From JAIYDJ01 sp031400505 (GTDB lineage: Bacteria; Pseudomonadota; Alphaproteobacteria; Rhodobacterales; Rhodobacteraceae): a stretch of 34,480 bases of DNA. How positions within the stretch are numbered: the first letter of the stretch is position 1; each line of letters begins with the position of its first letter. A model generated the notes under the pieces. The model did not search any database. It saw nothing but the letters and a program-made list of their open reading frames with translations, and was not told the origin of the DNA. Positions 16,212 to 24,358 of the stretch are shown piece after piece. The position numbers were made by a program, and so were the translations under genes. The stretch is taken from contig JANNPZ010000075.1 in the NCBI GenBank assembly GCA_031400505.1, forward strand, positions 1 through 34,480, read 5' to 3'.

Positions 16212-17447
16212 TCAGGCCGCCTGTGGCGCCCAGGGCTTTTCGCGGATCGGCAGATGTACGATGGCCGAAAACGCGCCGACCCCGACCCCGATCCACCAGA
16301 CGGTCGTGTAGCCTCCGGTCAGGTCATACATCATGCCGCCCAGCCAGACACCCATGAACGACCCCAACTGGTGGCTTAGAAACACAAACCCATAAAGCGT
16401 GCCCATATAGCGCAACCCATAGATAAGCGCGACCAACCCGCTGGTCAGAGGCACCGTCGCCAGCCACAGCGCGCCCATCACCAGACTGAACAAAAGCACC
16501 GAAGCCGGTGTCATCGGCAGCATGATGAACAGCGCCGCCGCAACCGTTCGCCCCGCATAGATCCCCGCCAGCAGGTATTTCTTTGAATAGGTCTTGCCCA
16601 GCCATCCCGCCGTGATCGACCCGGCGATGTTTGCCAGCCCGATGACCGAAATCGAAATGGCCCCCAGGGCAGAGGTGCTGGTGATCCCCAACCCCGCCAA
16701 CATGCCCGACGGGTCAATCGCGCCGCACATCTCTGTCACAAAGGCCGGGAAATGCGCGGTGATGAACGCCAGCTGGTAGCCGCAAGAAAAGAAGCCCACG
16801 AAAATAAGTACATAGGTCGGATCGGTGAACGCCCGCTTCAGAACCCTGCCAAGCGATTCGTCCAATTCCTGCTTGCTTGCCACTTTCGGCGACCGGATGA
16901 ACGGCAGCGCGAAGAGGCTGCACAGGATCACCCCGGCAAAGACGACGAACACCTGCTGCCACGGCATGACCTGCAGCAACGCCTCGGCTGCCGGGGCGCC
17001 GAACACCTGCCCGGCAGATCCCGCCGCCGTGGCAATCCCCAGCGCGAGGCTGCGGTTTTCGGGCGACGCCGCCCGGCCCACAATCGCAAGGATCACCCCG
17101 AACCCGGTGCCTGCAATTCCGAACCCCACCAGGATTTCAAGAAACCAATGCTGCCCCGGCGTCACCGCAAAACTGCTCAATACCAGCCCCGCCGCATACA
17201 ACAGCGCCCCCGCGACAATCGCCCGCCGATCCCCGAACCGCTCGGCAATCGCCCCGAACAACGGCTGCCCGATCCCCCAGGCCAGATTCTGAATAGCAAT
17301 CGCCATCGAAAAATCGGCCCGCAACCAGCCGAACTCAGTCGCAATCGGGATCTGGAACACCCCGAAACTGGCGCGGATCGAAAACCCCAGCATCAAGATC
17401 ACGCAGCCCGCGATCAGAACCGGGGTGAACAGCGGGGCTTTGGTCAT
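16212..17447 (-). CDS. MFS transporter
   Basis: This 411-residue protein has twelve predicted membrane segments in two halves joined by a charged loop (SPKVASKQELDESLGRVLKRAF). The first loop motif GAIAERFGDRRAIV is the MFS signature between helices 2 and 3. It resembles the monocarboxylate/oxalate-type MFS branch (N-terminus FSIRASFGVFQIPIATEFGW), but the substrate is not determined. The ATG at 17447 follows AGGAG by 8 bases; the in-frame TTG at 17453 has no site. It is upstream of the two glycosyltransferase genes on the same strand. Confidence 0.9.
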   Translation of the reverse strand: MTKAPLFTPVLIAGCVILMLGFSIRASFGVFQIPIATEFGWLRADFSMAIAIQNLAWGIGQPLFGAIAERFGDRRAIVAGALLYAAGLVLSSFAVTPGQHWFLEILVGFGIAGTGFGVILAIVGRAASPENRSLALGIATAAGSAGQVFGAPAAEALLQVMPWQQVFVVFAGVILCSLFALPFIRSPKVASKQELDESLGRVLKRAFTDPTYVLIFVGFFSCGYQLAFITAHFPAFVTEMCGAIDPSGMLAGLGITSTSALGAISISVIGLANIAGSITAGWLGKTYSKKYLLAGIYAGRTVAAALFIMLPMTPASVLLFSLVMGALWLATVPLTSGLVALIYGLRYMGTLYGFVFLSHQLGSFMGVWLGGMMYDLTGGYTTVWWIGVGVGAFSAIVHLPIREKPWAPQAA

Positions 17448-17566
17448 AGGCAACGCTCCTGATGCAGGCTCGCAAAATGCGTCGGCAGGGGTGCGGCGTC
17501 AAACAGATTGTGCGCAGCGCCGTGTCACAAATCCTGTCCCGCCCGCGCATTGATGCGCCGAACGTC

Positions 17567-17818
17567 TCAGCTTAGTGCGTCGGGATGCCGAGCTTTGCTG
17601 CCCTTGAACTTTGGACTGCGCGAACAGCCGTCATGACGCAACCGGTGCTCGAAATGCGCGCGCATGCCGTTGTTCGCCTGTTTATGCGGCCGGACAGGAC
17701 CGTGACATTCTACGCACCTAAGGGAGGGCTTTGTTGGAAACCCTAAGACGGTTTGAATCGTCAGGGTTTGCCACTGGCCCGCCACGTTCGCTTCGCAAAT
17801 ATCGTGTTCAATTCTCAT
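17567..17818 (-). CDS. small CxxC/His protein, function unknown
   Basis: This encodes 83 residues. The C-terminal half has RCVECHGPVRPHK, then AHFEHRLRHDGC, a spacing of Cys and His that suggests a zinc-binding ribbon of the kind seen in CoiA-like and small restriction-related proteins. The last residues (SPKFKGSKARHPDALS) are basic. The ATG at 17818 follows GGAG by 6 bases; a GTG directly before it is also in frame. It has no clear operon partner: the MFS gene begins 119 bases downstream and aglA is divergent. I do not assign a function. Confidence 0.75.
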   Translation of the reverse strand: MRIEHDICEANVAGQWQTLTIQTVLGFPTKPSLRCVECHGPVRPHKQANNGMRAHFEHRLRHDGCSRSPKFKGSKARHPDALS

Positions 17819-17969
17819 CACTTACTCCAGACAAAATGCCCGCCGGAACATTCGGCATATCTTGCTGCGCGTCAATTGCGCTTTGGCTGGCAATCTGAAT
17901 CTGCCAATTCAAACCTCTACCCGTCCACCGATCCGCCCCTTATGCTTACCCAAACACACGGGGGCGGGC

Positions 17970-19559
17970 ATGAATGAATGGTGGCGCGGATCGGTGACCT
18001 ATCAGGTCTATCCCCGGTCGTTTCAGGACGACAACGGGGACGGGGTGGGTGACCTTGCGGGCATCACCCGCCGCCTGCCCTACCTTGCGGATCTGGGGGT
18101 CGATGCGGTGTGGCTGTCGCCAGTGTTCACCTCGCCGATGCTCGACATGGGCTATGACGTGTCGAACTACACCGACATCGACCCGGTGTTCGGCACCCTT
18201 GCCGATTTCGACGCACTCTTGGCCCGCGCCCATGGATTGGGACTGAAAGTCATCATCGATCAGGTCCTGTCGCATTGCTCGGATCAGCACCCGGCCTTCC
18301 GGGAAAGCCGCGCCAGCCGCAGCAACCCGAAATCCGACTGGTTCGTCTGGGCCGACCCCCGCCCCGACGGCACGCCGCCCAACAACTGGCTGTCGGTGTT
18401 CGGCGGCCCTGCCTGGACGTGGGACGCCCGGCGCAAGCAATACTACTTTCACAACTTCCTGACCCAGCAGCCCGATTTCAACTACCACAACCCCGCCGTT
18501 CAAGACTGGATGATCGGCAACATGCGGTTCTGGCTGGACCGCGGCGTGGATGGCTTCCGCTTTGATACAGTGAACTATTTCTTCCACGATCCGATGCTGC
18601 GCAACGATGCCGCCGATTTTCGGGTCAAGACCGAGGCCGAAGCCAACCCCTACATGATGCAATACCACCTGTTCTCGAAGAACCAGCCCGAGAACATTCC
18701 TTGGATCGAACGCATCCGCGCCCTGATGGACCAGTATCATGACCGCGCAACCGTCGGCGAAATGGGCGAAAACCACCACGCCATCCGCATGATGGGCGAG
18801 TACACAGCTCCCGGCCGCCTGCACCAATGCTATTCGTTCGAACTGATGGGCTACGATTATTCGGCGACCTTCTTTCGCGGCAAGATCGAGGAATTCTTCA
18901 CCGGCGCCCCCAAGGGCTGGCCGATGTGGGCGTTCTCCAACCATGATGTGGTGCGCCACGCCACCCGCTGGGCAAAACACGGCGTCTCGCAGGACGCGAT
19001 CGCCAAACAGGCGGGCGCGCTCTTGCTGTCCTTGCAAGGCTCGATCTGCCTCTGGCAGGGCGAGGAACTGGGCCAGACTGATACCGAATTGGAGTTCGAA
19101 GACCTGACCGACCCCCAGGGCATCGCCTTCTGGCCCGAACCCGTGGGCCGCGACAACACCCGCACCCCGATGGTCTGGGATGAAAGCTCCAACGCAGGCT
19201 TCTCGACGGTCAAACCCTGGCTCCCGGTCAAGCCCGCTCAGGCTGCCCGCAATGTGGCAGCCCAGATTGGCAACCCGGACTCCACCCTCGAATTCTACCG
19301 CCAGATGCTCGCCTTCCGCCGCACCACCCCCGCCCTGATCACCGGCGCCACCCGCTTTCACAACCTCCCCGAACCGATCCTCGCCTTCAGCCGCGGCGAC
19401 AGCCTCACCTGCGTCTTCAACCTCTCTCCCACCCCGCAAGCCCTGACCACAACCCCCACCACCCTGACCGGCCCCGGCAACGCCACCCTCATCGGCACCA
19501 CCCTTACCCTCCCGGCGAATGGCTTTGCTTGGGCAACCGGAACCCCAACGCTCACCTGA
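17970..19559 (+). CDS. aglA: GH13 alpha-glucosidase
   Basis: This 529-residue enzyme is a GH13 (subfamily 23-like) alpha-glucosidase that splits alpha-linked glucosides such as maltose, sucrose or trehalose. The catalytic residues are in their motifs: nucleophile Asp199 in GFRFDTVN, acid/base Glu264 in VGEMGE and the stabilising Asp326 in FSNHDVVR. The opening WWRGSVTYQVYPRSFQDDNGDG is typical. The open frame extends upstream to 17862, but the ATG at 17970 gives the family N-terminus. No agl transporter genes accompany it. The last 100 bases have long C-runs, and dispersed repeat copy 2 follows. The sugar range is inferred from family. Confidence 0.92.
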   Translation: MNEWWRGSVTYQVYPRSFQDDNGDGVGDLAGITRRLPYLADLGVDAVWLSPVFTSPMLDMGYDVSNYTDIDPVFGTLADFDALLARAHGLGLKVIIDQVLSHCSDQHPAFRESRASRSNPKSDWFVWADPRPDGTPPNNWLSVFGGPAWTWDARRKQYYFHNFLTQQPDFNYHNPAVQDWMIGNMRFWLDRGVDGFRFDTVNYFFHDPMLRNDAADFRVKTEAEANPYMMQYHLFSKNQPENIPWIERIRALMDQYHDRATVGEMGENHHAIRMMGEYTAPGRLHQCYSFELMGYDYSATFFRGKIEEFFTGAPKGWPMWAFSNHDVVRHATRWAKHGVSQDAIAKQAGALLLSLQGSICLWQGEELGQTDTELEFEDLTDPQGIAFWPEPVGRDNTRTPMVWDESSNAGFSTVKPWLPVKPAQAARNVAAQIGNPDSTLEFYRQMLAFRRTTPALITGATRFHNLPEPILAFSRGDSLTCVFNLSPTPQALTTTPTTLTGPGNATLIGTTLTLPANGFAWATGTPTLT

Positions 19560-19564
19560 TGCCT

Positions 19565-19621
19565 TTCATTTTCTGTCCCTAAATATCCCACAGGGGGTGT
19601 GGGGGGTGTGAAACCCCCCAC
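19565..19621 (+). repeat. dispersed repeat with GC hairpin, copy 2
   Basis: This copy has TTTCATTTTCTG, AAATATCCCACAGGGGG and a 9-bp hairpin (GTGGGGGGT at 19599-19607, ACCCCCCAC at 19613-19621, loop GTGAA). The hairpin and loop are the same as in copy 1 and it likewise follows a plus-strand stop codon closely and sits between convergent genes. Confidence 0.8.
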
Positions 19622-19709
19622 TCTGCCCGCAACGAACTGTCCCCGCCCGGTGTTGCGCGCCAACGCCGCCAAGCGGGGGCACGATGCCCCTCGCGGCGGC
19701 TCCCCCACC

Positions 19710-22508
19710 TCACGCCGCCTCCGGCGTCAGAACCCCGCGCAGCAACGCCATCGGATGGCTGCGCAGCGTCAACCGCATCGAGACGTAATCCTCCACCACC
19801 GCCTCGCCCTCGGTCATCGCGCGGAACTGCACCGCAGGCTCTACGATCCCCTCACCGTCCATGTCGCCCGCAAACAGCGGTAACTCCGCCCCGCCCGACA
19901 GCGCCCGCGCCGCCCATAGCGCATCGCGCCGTGTCAACCCCAGACTGCTGAAGACATCCGCCTCCGCCAGCCGCGTCACCGCCGCCGGGGCCACCCCCGC
20001 GCGCCGCCACACATCCTCGACCGACAAATACCCGTTCCCCCGCGCCGCCACGACCCACAGCGCCTCGTCCTCGGCCAGCCCCTTGATCTGGCGAAACCCC
20101 AACCGCAGCGCCAACAGCCCCTCGCGTTCCTCCATCACGCAGTCCCACTGGCTGCGGTTGATGCAGGGCGCCAGCACCACCACGCCATGCGCCCGCGCAT
20201 CCCGCACGATCTGTGCGGGCGCATAAAAGCCCATGGGCTGGCTGTTCAGCAATGAACAGGCGAAAATCCCCGGATGGTGCCGCTTGATCCACGCACTGGC
20301 ATAGACCAGCAGCGCGAAACTCGCCGCATGGCTTTCGGGAAAGCCATAACTCCCGAACCCCTCGATTTGCGAAAAGCACCGGCCCGCGAAATCATCATCA
20401 TACCCGTTCGCCGCCATCCCCGCCAGAAACCGCTCTTTCAGCGCGGTAACATTGCCATGCTTCTTGAACGTCGCAAGCGCCCGGCGCAGACGGTCCGCCT
20501 CCAAAGGCGTGAACCCCGCGCCGATGATGGCGATCTGCATCGCCTGTTCCTGAAACAGCGGCACGCCCAGCGTCTTGCCCAACACCCGGCCCAGCGCATC
20601 GGACGGAAAACTCACCACCTCCTGCCCGTTCCGGCGGCGCAGATAGGGATGCACCATGTCGCCCTGAATGGGCCCGGGGCGGATGATCGCCACCTGAATG
20701 ACCAGATCGTAAAAGCTGCGCGGCCGCATCCGGGGCAGAAAGTTCATCTGCGCCCGGCTTTCCACCTGAAATACCCCCAGACTGTCGGCCCGGCACAGCA
20801 TGTCATAGGTCGCGGGGTCCTCGGGCGGCAGGGTCGCCAGCGTGAACGCCATCTGATGATGCTTTTCCAACAGATCGAACCCGCGCCGGATGCACGACAA
20901 CATCCCCAGCGCCAGAATATCCACCTTGAGGATCCCCAGCGTGTCGATGTCATCCTTGTCCCAACAGATGACCGTGCGATCCTCCATCGTGGCATTCTCG
21001 ATCGGCACCAATTCATCAAGCCGCCCTTCGGTGATGATGAACCCGCCGACATGCTGGCTCAGATGCCGGGGAAAGCCCTGAATCTCATCAATCAACCCCA
21101 TGGTCTGGCGCAACCGCCAGTCGCTGGGGTCCAGCCCGATCTCGCGTAGCCGTTCGTCGGTCACCCCCCCCGGCCCGCCCCAGCCCCAGATCTGGGATGA
21201 CATCGCCGACAAGGTATCCTCAGTCAGACCCATCGCGCGGCCCACCTCGCGCACCGCCCGCTTGCCGCGATAATGGATCACCGTGGCGCACAGGCCCGCA
21301 CGGTGGCGGCCATAGCGGTCATAGATGTGCTGAATGACCTCTTCGCGCCGCTCATGTTCGAAATCCACGTCGATATCGGGGGGTTCGTTGCGCGCCTCGC
21401 TGACAAAGCGTTCAAACACCATCGTGCCGATCTCGGGACTGACGCTGGTGACCCCCAAGGCATAGCACACCACCGAATTGGCCGCAGACCCGCGGCCCTG
21501 ACACAGGATCCCCCGGCCCCGCGCAAAGTCGACAATGTCATGCACGGTCAGGAAATAAGGCTCATACCCCAGCTTCCCGATCAGCGCCAACTCATGCACC
21601 ACCTGCGCGCGCACCCGGTCTGGCGCGCCCTCGGGGTAACGCCAATCCAGCCCCGCCCAGGCCAACCGCGCCAACCGCCCCGCCGCCGTCTCACCGCCCG
21701 TCACCTCTGACGGATACTCATAGCGCAACTCGTCAAGCGAGAACCGCAGCCCCTCCGCCAACTCCCCCGCCCGGTCCACCGCCCCCTCATGCCCGCGAAA
21801 CACCCGGCGCATCTCGGCGTCCGAACGCAACCGCCGTTCGGCATGCGGGCAGGCAGCGTGCCCCAGCGCATCAACCCGCACCCCCAGCCGAATCGCCGTC
21901 AGCACATCAGCGAGCTTGCGCCGCCCGCCGTGGTGCATCGCAGGCGACCCCGAGGCGACCGTCGCCACCCCCAACCGGTCCGCCAACCGCGCCAGACGGG
22001 CAAACCGCGCCGCATCCTGCCCGTCATAGCGCGGCGCCATCAACAGATGGCACTGCCTCGGAAAGGCCGCGATCAACCGCTCTGCCTCGGCCCCCCAGCC
22101 CATACCCCGCTTCACCGCCGGATGGATCAGCAACGCCAACCCCGCCCCCCAGTCCAGCAGATCCTCGATCCCCAGATCGCAACTGCCCTTCACCGCCCGC
22201 CTGCGCCCCAGGGTCAGCAACCGGCAAAGTCGCCCCCACCCGGCCCGGTCCAGCGGCAGCGCCGTCACGCAAAACCCGGTCCGCATCACCAGCCGCACCG
22301 CCGGTATCAGCCGTACCTTCTCCCTCCCGTCGCGCGCCATCTCGCGCGCATGGGCATGCGCCCGCACAATCCCCGCCACCGAGTTTTCATCCGCAATTCC
22401 CAGCGCGCCCATTCCCAACTCACCTGCACGCGCCATGAACTCCTCAGGATGCGAGGCCCCGACAAGAAAGGTGAAATTCGACATGGCAGACAGTTCGACA
22501 AACCGCAT
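19710..22508 (-). CDS. dnaE2: error-prone DNA polymerase DnaE2, short C-terminus
   Basis: This 932-residue polymerase is a DnaE2 protein, the damage-inducible translesion replicase that works with ImuA/ImuB. The PHP domain begins at residue 1 (FVELSAMSNFTFLVGASHPEEF). The polymerase aspartates are in PPDIDVDFEHERREEVI, and GRGSAANSVVCYALG, IQVAIIRPGPIQGDMVHPY and GFPESHAASFALLVYASAW follow as in the family. The usual proteins run about 1,050-1,100 residues; this one stops after RSHPMALLRGVLTPEAA, so the C-terminal OB-fold is absent, and I find no remnant in 19560-19709. The ATG at 22508 is preferred because an earlier in-frame ATG (22529) lies inside the LexA box. No imuA/imuB genes are beside it. 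Confidence 0.9.
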   Translation of the reverse strand: MRFVELSAMSNFTFLVGASHPEEFMARAGELGMGALGIADENSVAGIVRAHAHAREMARDGREKVRLIPAVRLVMRTGFCVTALPLDRAGWGRLCRLLTLGRRRAVKGSCDLGIEDLLDWGAGLALLIHPAVKRGMGWGAEAERLIAAFPRQCHLLMAPRYDGQDAARFARLARLADRLGVATVASGSPAMHHGGRRKLADVLTAIRLGVRVDALGHAACPHAERRLRSDAEMRRVFRGHEGAVDRAGELAEGLRFSLDELRYEYPSEVTGGETAAGRLARLAWAGLDWRYPEGAPDRVRAQVVHELALIGKLGYEPYFLTVHDIVDFARGRGILCQGRGSAANSVVCYALGVTSVSPEIGTMVFERFVSEARNEPPDIDVDFEHERREEVIQHIYDRYGRHRAGLCATVIHYRGKRAVREVGRAMGLTEDTLSAMSSQIWGWGGPGGVTDERLREIGLDPSDWRLRQTMGLIDEIQGFPRHLSQHVGGFIITEGRLDELVPIENATMEDRTVICWDKDDIDTLGILKVDILALGMLSCIRRGFDLLEKHHQMAFTLATLPPEDPATYDMLCRADSLGVFQVESRAQMNFLPRMRPRSFYDLVIQVAIIRPGPIQGDMVHPYLRRRNGQEVVSFPSDALGRVLGKTLGVPLFQEQAMQIAIIGAGFTPLEADRLRRALATFKKHGNVTALKERFLAGMAANGYDDDFAGRCFSQIEGFGSYGFPESHAASFALLVYASAWIKRHHPGIFACSLLNSQPMGFYAPAQIVRDARAHGVVVLAPCINRSQWDCVMEEREGLLALRLGFRQIKGLAEDEALWVVAARGNGYLSVEDVWRRAGVAPAAVTRLAEADVFSSLGLTRRDALWAARALSGGAELPLFAGDMDGEGIVEPAVQFRAMTEGEAVVEDYVSMRLTLRSHPMALLRGVLTPEAA

Positions 22509-22523
22509 CGTGTGCCCAAAAAA

Positions 22524-22538
22524 GAACATTACAAGAAC
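22524..22538 (-). promoter_or_regulatory. LexA (SOS) box of dnaE2
   Basis: On the minus strand the sequence GTTC-TTGTAAT-GTTC is a perfect match to the alphaproteobacterial LexA site GTTC-N7-GTTC. It ends 16 bases before the dnaE2 start. This predicts repression by LexA and induction by DNA damage. Confidence 0.9.
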
Positions 22539-22581
22539 ATTCTAGCACACCACCGCCCCACCCGCCAGTGAGTCGGCCCCC

Positions 22582-22605
22582 ATTTCATCTTGGCTCAAAT
22601 ATCCA
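22582..22605 (+). repeat. dispersed repeat remnant, copy 3
   Basis: ATTTCATCTTGGCTCAAATATCC matches the head of copies 1 and 2 but the hairpin half is missing. It lies between the Nudix stop and dnaE2 and, unlike the other copies, points against the flanking genes. Confidence 0.7.
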
Positions 22606-22621
22606 AAACCCGCCGCCCGCG

Positions 22622-23071
22622 TCACAAACCAGCGTCCGGATTGCGCTGAACGGCCAACACCGCCAACTCCCGCAGCGCAATCCCGGCTCGCCGCTGCATT
22701 TCCGGCACGCCATCGGGATGCGCCAGAAACTCCGGCACCACCATCATCTGCCAGCACTGCCCCTCATCCCCGAACCGGATCGCGGCAACCTCATCTTGTG
22801 TAACATGCCCGGCAAAAAACACCGACGGCCGCGCGGGGTCGGTCATCGACGGCCAGACCCTGCGCCAGATCAGCCGGTCCGCAGGCAGGATCAGCCCGAA
22901 CTCCTCCTGCACCTCGCGCAAAAGACACTCCTCGGGCGTCTCGCCCCCCTCGCGCCCACCCCCCGGCAAATCCCAACTGTTGCGCCAGGGCAGCCCGTCA
23001 TGGTCATCGCGCAGATAGGTCAGAATCTGGCCCCCACAAACCAGCGCAACCTTGGCCCCGACGAAATCCAT
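22622..23071 (-). CDS. Nudix hydrolase
   Basis: This 149-residue protein has a complete Nudix box, GGGREGGETPEECLLREVQEEFGL at about residues 37-60, which holds the metal-binding glutamates of REVQEE. Nudix enzymes cleave nucleoside diphosphates linked to other groups; a MutT-like or ADP-ribose pyrophosphatase role is possible. WDLPGG and the RPSVFFAGHV strand are typical. The ATG at 23071 gives the family N-terminus (MDFVGAKVALVC); a GTG at 23083 is in frame. It lies between the NfeD gene (31 bases upstream) and dnaE2 on the same strand. Confidence 0.9.
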   Translation of the reverse strand: MDFVGAKVALVCGGQILTYLRDDHDGLPWRNSWDLPGGGREGGETPEECLLREVQEEFGLILPADRLIWRRVWPSMTDPARPSVFFAGHVTQDEVAAIRFGDEGQCWQMMVVPEFLAHPDGVPEMQRRAGIALRELAVLAVQRNPDAGL

Positions 23072-23102
23072 CGCAGATCCCACTAAAGACCCCGGCCCCC
23101 GG

Positions 23103-23372
23103 TCAGTTATCGTTGATGTCGCGGTCCCACAGCTTCACCTGCCCCGACCGCACCCCGACCGTGCGGCGCAACGCCAGCCATGCCAGCACCGACAACACCG
23201 CAAAGGCCAGCACCAGAACCGGCACATTGGCCCCCAGAAGCCCGGCGCCCACCAACACCCCCGTCAACACCGCCCCGATGGCAAAGCCCAGGAAGATAAA
23301 GCCGGGTACCAGCACCTCGAGAACCCCGAGCCCGAACCCCGCCACCACCCAGACCCACCATGTCGCCCACAT
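23103..23372 (-). CDS. NfeD/YbbJ-type membrane protein
   Basis: This encodes 89 residues: two or three membrane segments (about 4-60) and a short soluble C-terminal part (VRSGQVKLWDRDINDN). It is the short NfeD/YbbJ partner that usually sits next to an SPFH/stomatin gene and helps its complex in the membrane. It starts 1 base after the stop codon of the SPFH gene, so the two are coupled. Only the family and context are clear, not the specific role. Confidence 0.85.
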   Translation of the reverse strand: MWATWWVWVVAGFGLGVLEVLVPGFIFLGFAIGAVLTGVLVGAGLLGANVPVLVLAFAVLSVLAWLALRRTVGVRSGQVKLWDRDINDN

Positions 23373-23373
23373 T

Positions 23374-24255
23374 CTACAACCGCCCCTTCAGCATCTTGAA
23401 CGCATCGCCAAACGCATCCAGCGCCTGTGCAGGCACGATGATCGTCTGCTTGCCCGCGCCCTGGCCCACGGCCGTCAGCGCCTCGACCTGCTTCAACGCG
23501 ACCTGGTACTGCGCGGCCTCGATGCCGTTCTCCTTGATCGCCCCGGCGATCACGCCTGTCGCGTAAGCCTCGGCATCGGCCAGAACCCGGCGTGCCTTGG
23601 CCTCTTGCTCGGCGGCGTAAAGCTCGGCATCGGCGTTCAACTCGACAGCGCGCTTCTTGCCTTCGGCCTCGGTCACCTGCGCACGCCGCGCCCGTTCGGC
23701 GTTCAACTGCTGCAACATCGCGGTGCGGGTGGCTTCGTCCAGGTTCACATCCAGAATCTCGGCCCGCGTTACTTCGATCCCCCAATCATCGACCATCGCC
23801 CTGACCTGCGACCGGATGTTCGCTGTCACCTCGTTGCGGTTGGACTGGACCTGATCCAGTTCCATCTTGCCGATCTCGGACCGCACGATCCCTGCCACCG
23901 TGGTGGCAATCGCGGCATCGACATCGCGGATGCGGTAAACCGTCTTTTCCGGCTCGGTGATGCGGTAAAAGACGGACGTCTCAACCTTTACCAACACGTT
24001 GTCGGTGGTGATGGCGTCCTGCTGCGCCGTTGGAAGCTGGCGTTCCAGCACCGAGATTCTGTGCGCCACGCGGTCCAGAAACGGCACGATGAAGTTGATC
24101 CCCGGCCCGAGCACTGACCGCAGCCGGCCAAACCGTTCGACCACATGTTTTTCGGATTGCGGAACGATCCGCACGCCCAGAAAAATGCACAGAACAATAA
24201 AGGCCGCAATCGCAAGGAACACTGCGTTGCCGCCCAGAAAGTCATTCAAATCCAT
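23374..24255 (-). CDS. SPFH/stomatin-family protein, QmcA-like
   Basis: This 293-residue protein has one N-terminal membrane segment (about residues 8-28, FLAIAAFIVLCIFLGVRIV) followed by an SPFH/band-7 domain (RIVPQSEKHVVERFGRLRSVLGPGINFIVP) and a long alanine/glutamate coiled coil (ERARRAQVTEAEGKKRAVELNADAELYAAEQEAKARR). It is similar to QmcA/YbbK, which forms large ring assemblies in the inner membrane. The ATG at 24255 follows GGAG by 8 bases; the open frame upstream to 24477 does not look coding. It pairs with the NfeD gene. Confidence 0.92.
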   Translation of the reverse strand: MDLNDFLGGNAVFLAIAAFIVLCIFLGVRIVPQSEKHVVERFGRLRSVLGPGINFIVPFLDRVAHRISVLERQLPTAQQDAITTDNVLVKVETSVFYRITEPEKTVYRIRDVDAAIATTVAGIVRSEIGKMELDQVQSNRNEVTANIRSQVRAMVDDWGIEVTRAEILDVNLDEATRTAMLQQLNAERARRAQVTEAEGKKRAVELNADAELYAAEQEAKARRVLADAEAYATGVIAGAIKENGIEAAQYQVALKQVEALTAVGQGAGKQTIIVPAQALDAFGDAFKMLKGRL

Positions 24256-24297
24256 TGCAAGCGCTCCAAAATTGTTCCCGACAACCTGCCCTGAAAA

Positions 24298-24312
24298 GAA
24301 CCGTTGCGCAAC
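24298..24312. promoter_or_regulatory. imperfect LexA box between qmcA-like gene and dinB
   Basis: GAAC-CGTTGCG-CAAC, read on the minus strand as GTTG-N7-GTTC, differs at one base from GTTC-N7-GTTC. It lies 46 bases before dinB, a gene often under LexA. A single match of this degree can arise by chance in GC-rich DNA. Confidence 0.35.
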
Positions 24313-24358
24313 ACCGCTCTCTCGACACCGGCCCTGAGGTGGCCCATGATCGGCCATC

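Noticed and set aside
17946..19439. 497-residue open frame on the minus strand opposite aglA
   Set aside because: It is the antisense shadow of a confidently recognised GH13 gene. The translation lacks any known motif and is explained by GC-rich codon use.
19560..19709. Hidden frameshifted C-terminus of DnaE2 downstream of its stop
   Set aside because: All three minus-strand frames were read; none resembles the OB domain, and the stretch contains dispersed repeat copy 2.
22508..22529. Upstream ATG at 22529 as the dnaE2 start
   Set aside because: It overlaps the LexA box and adds residues (FFFGHT) without counterpart in the family; the ATG at 22508 gives the expected N-terminus.
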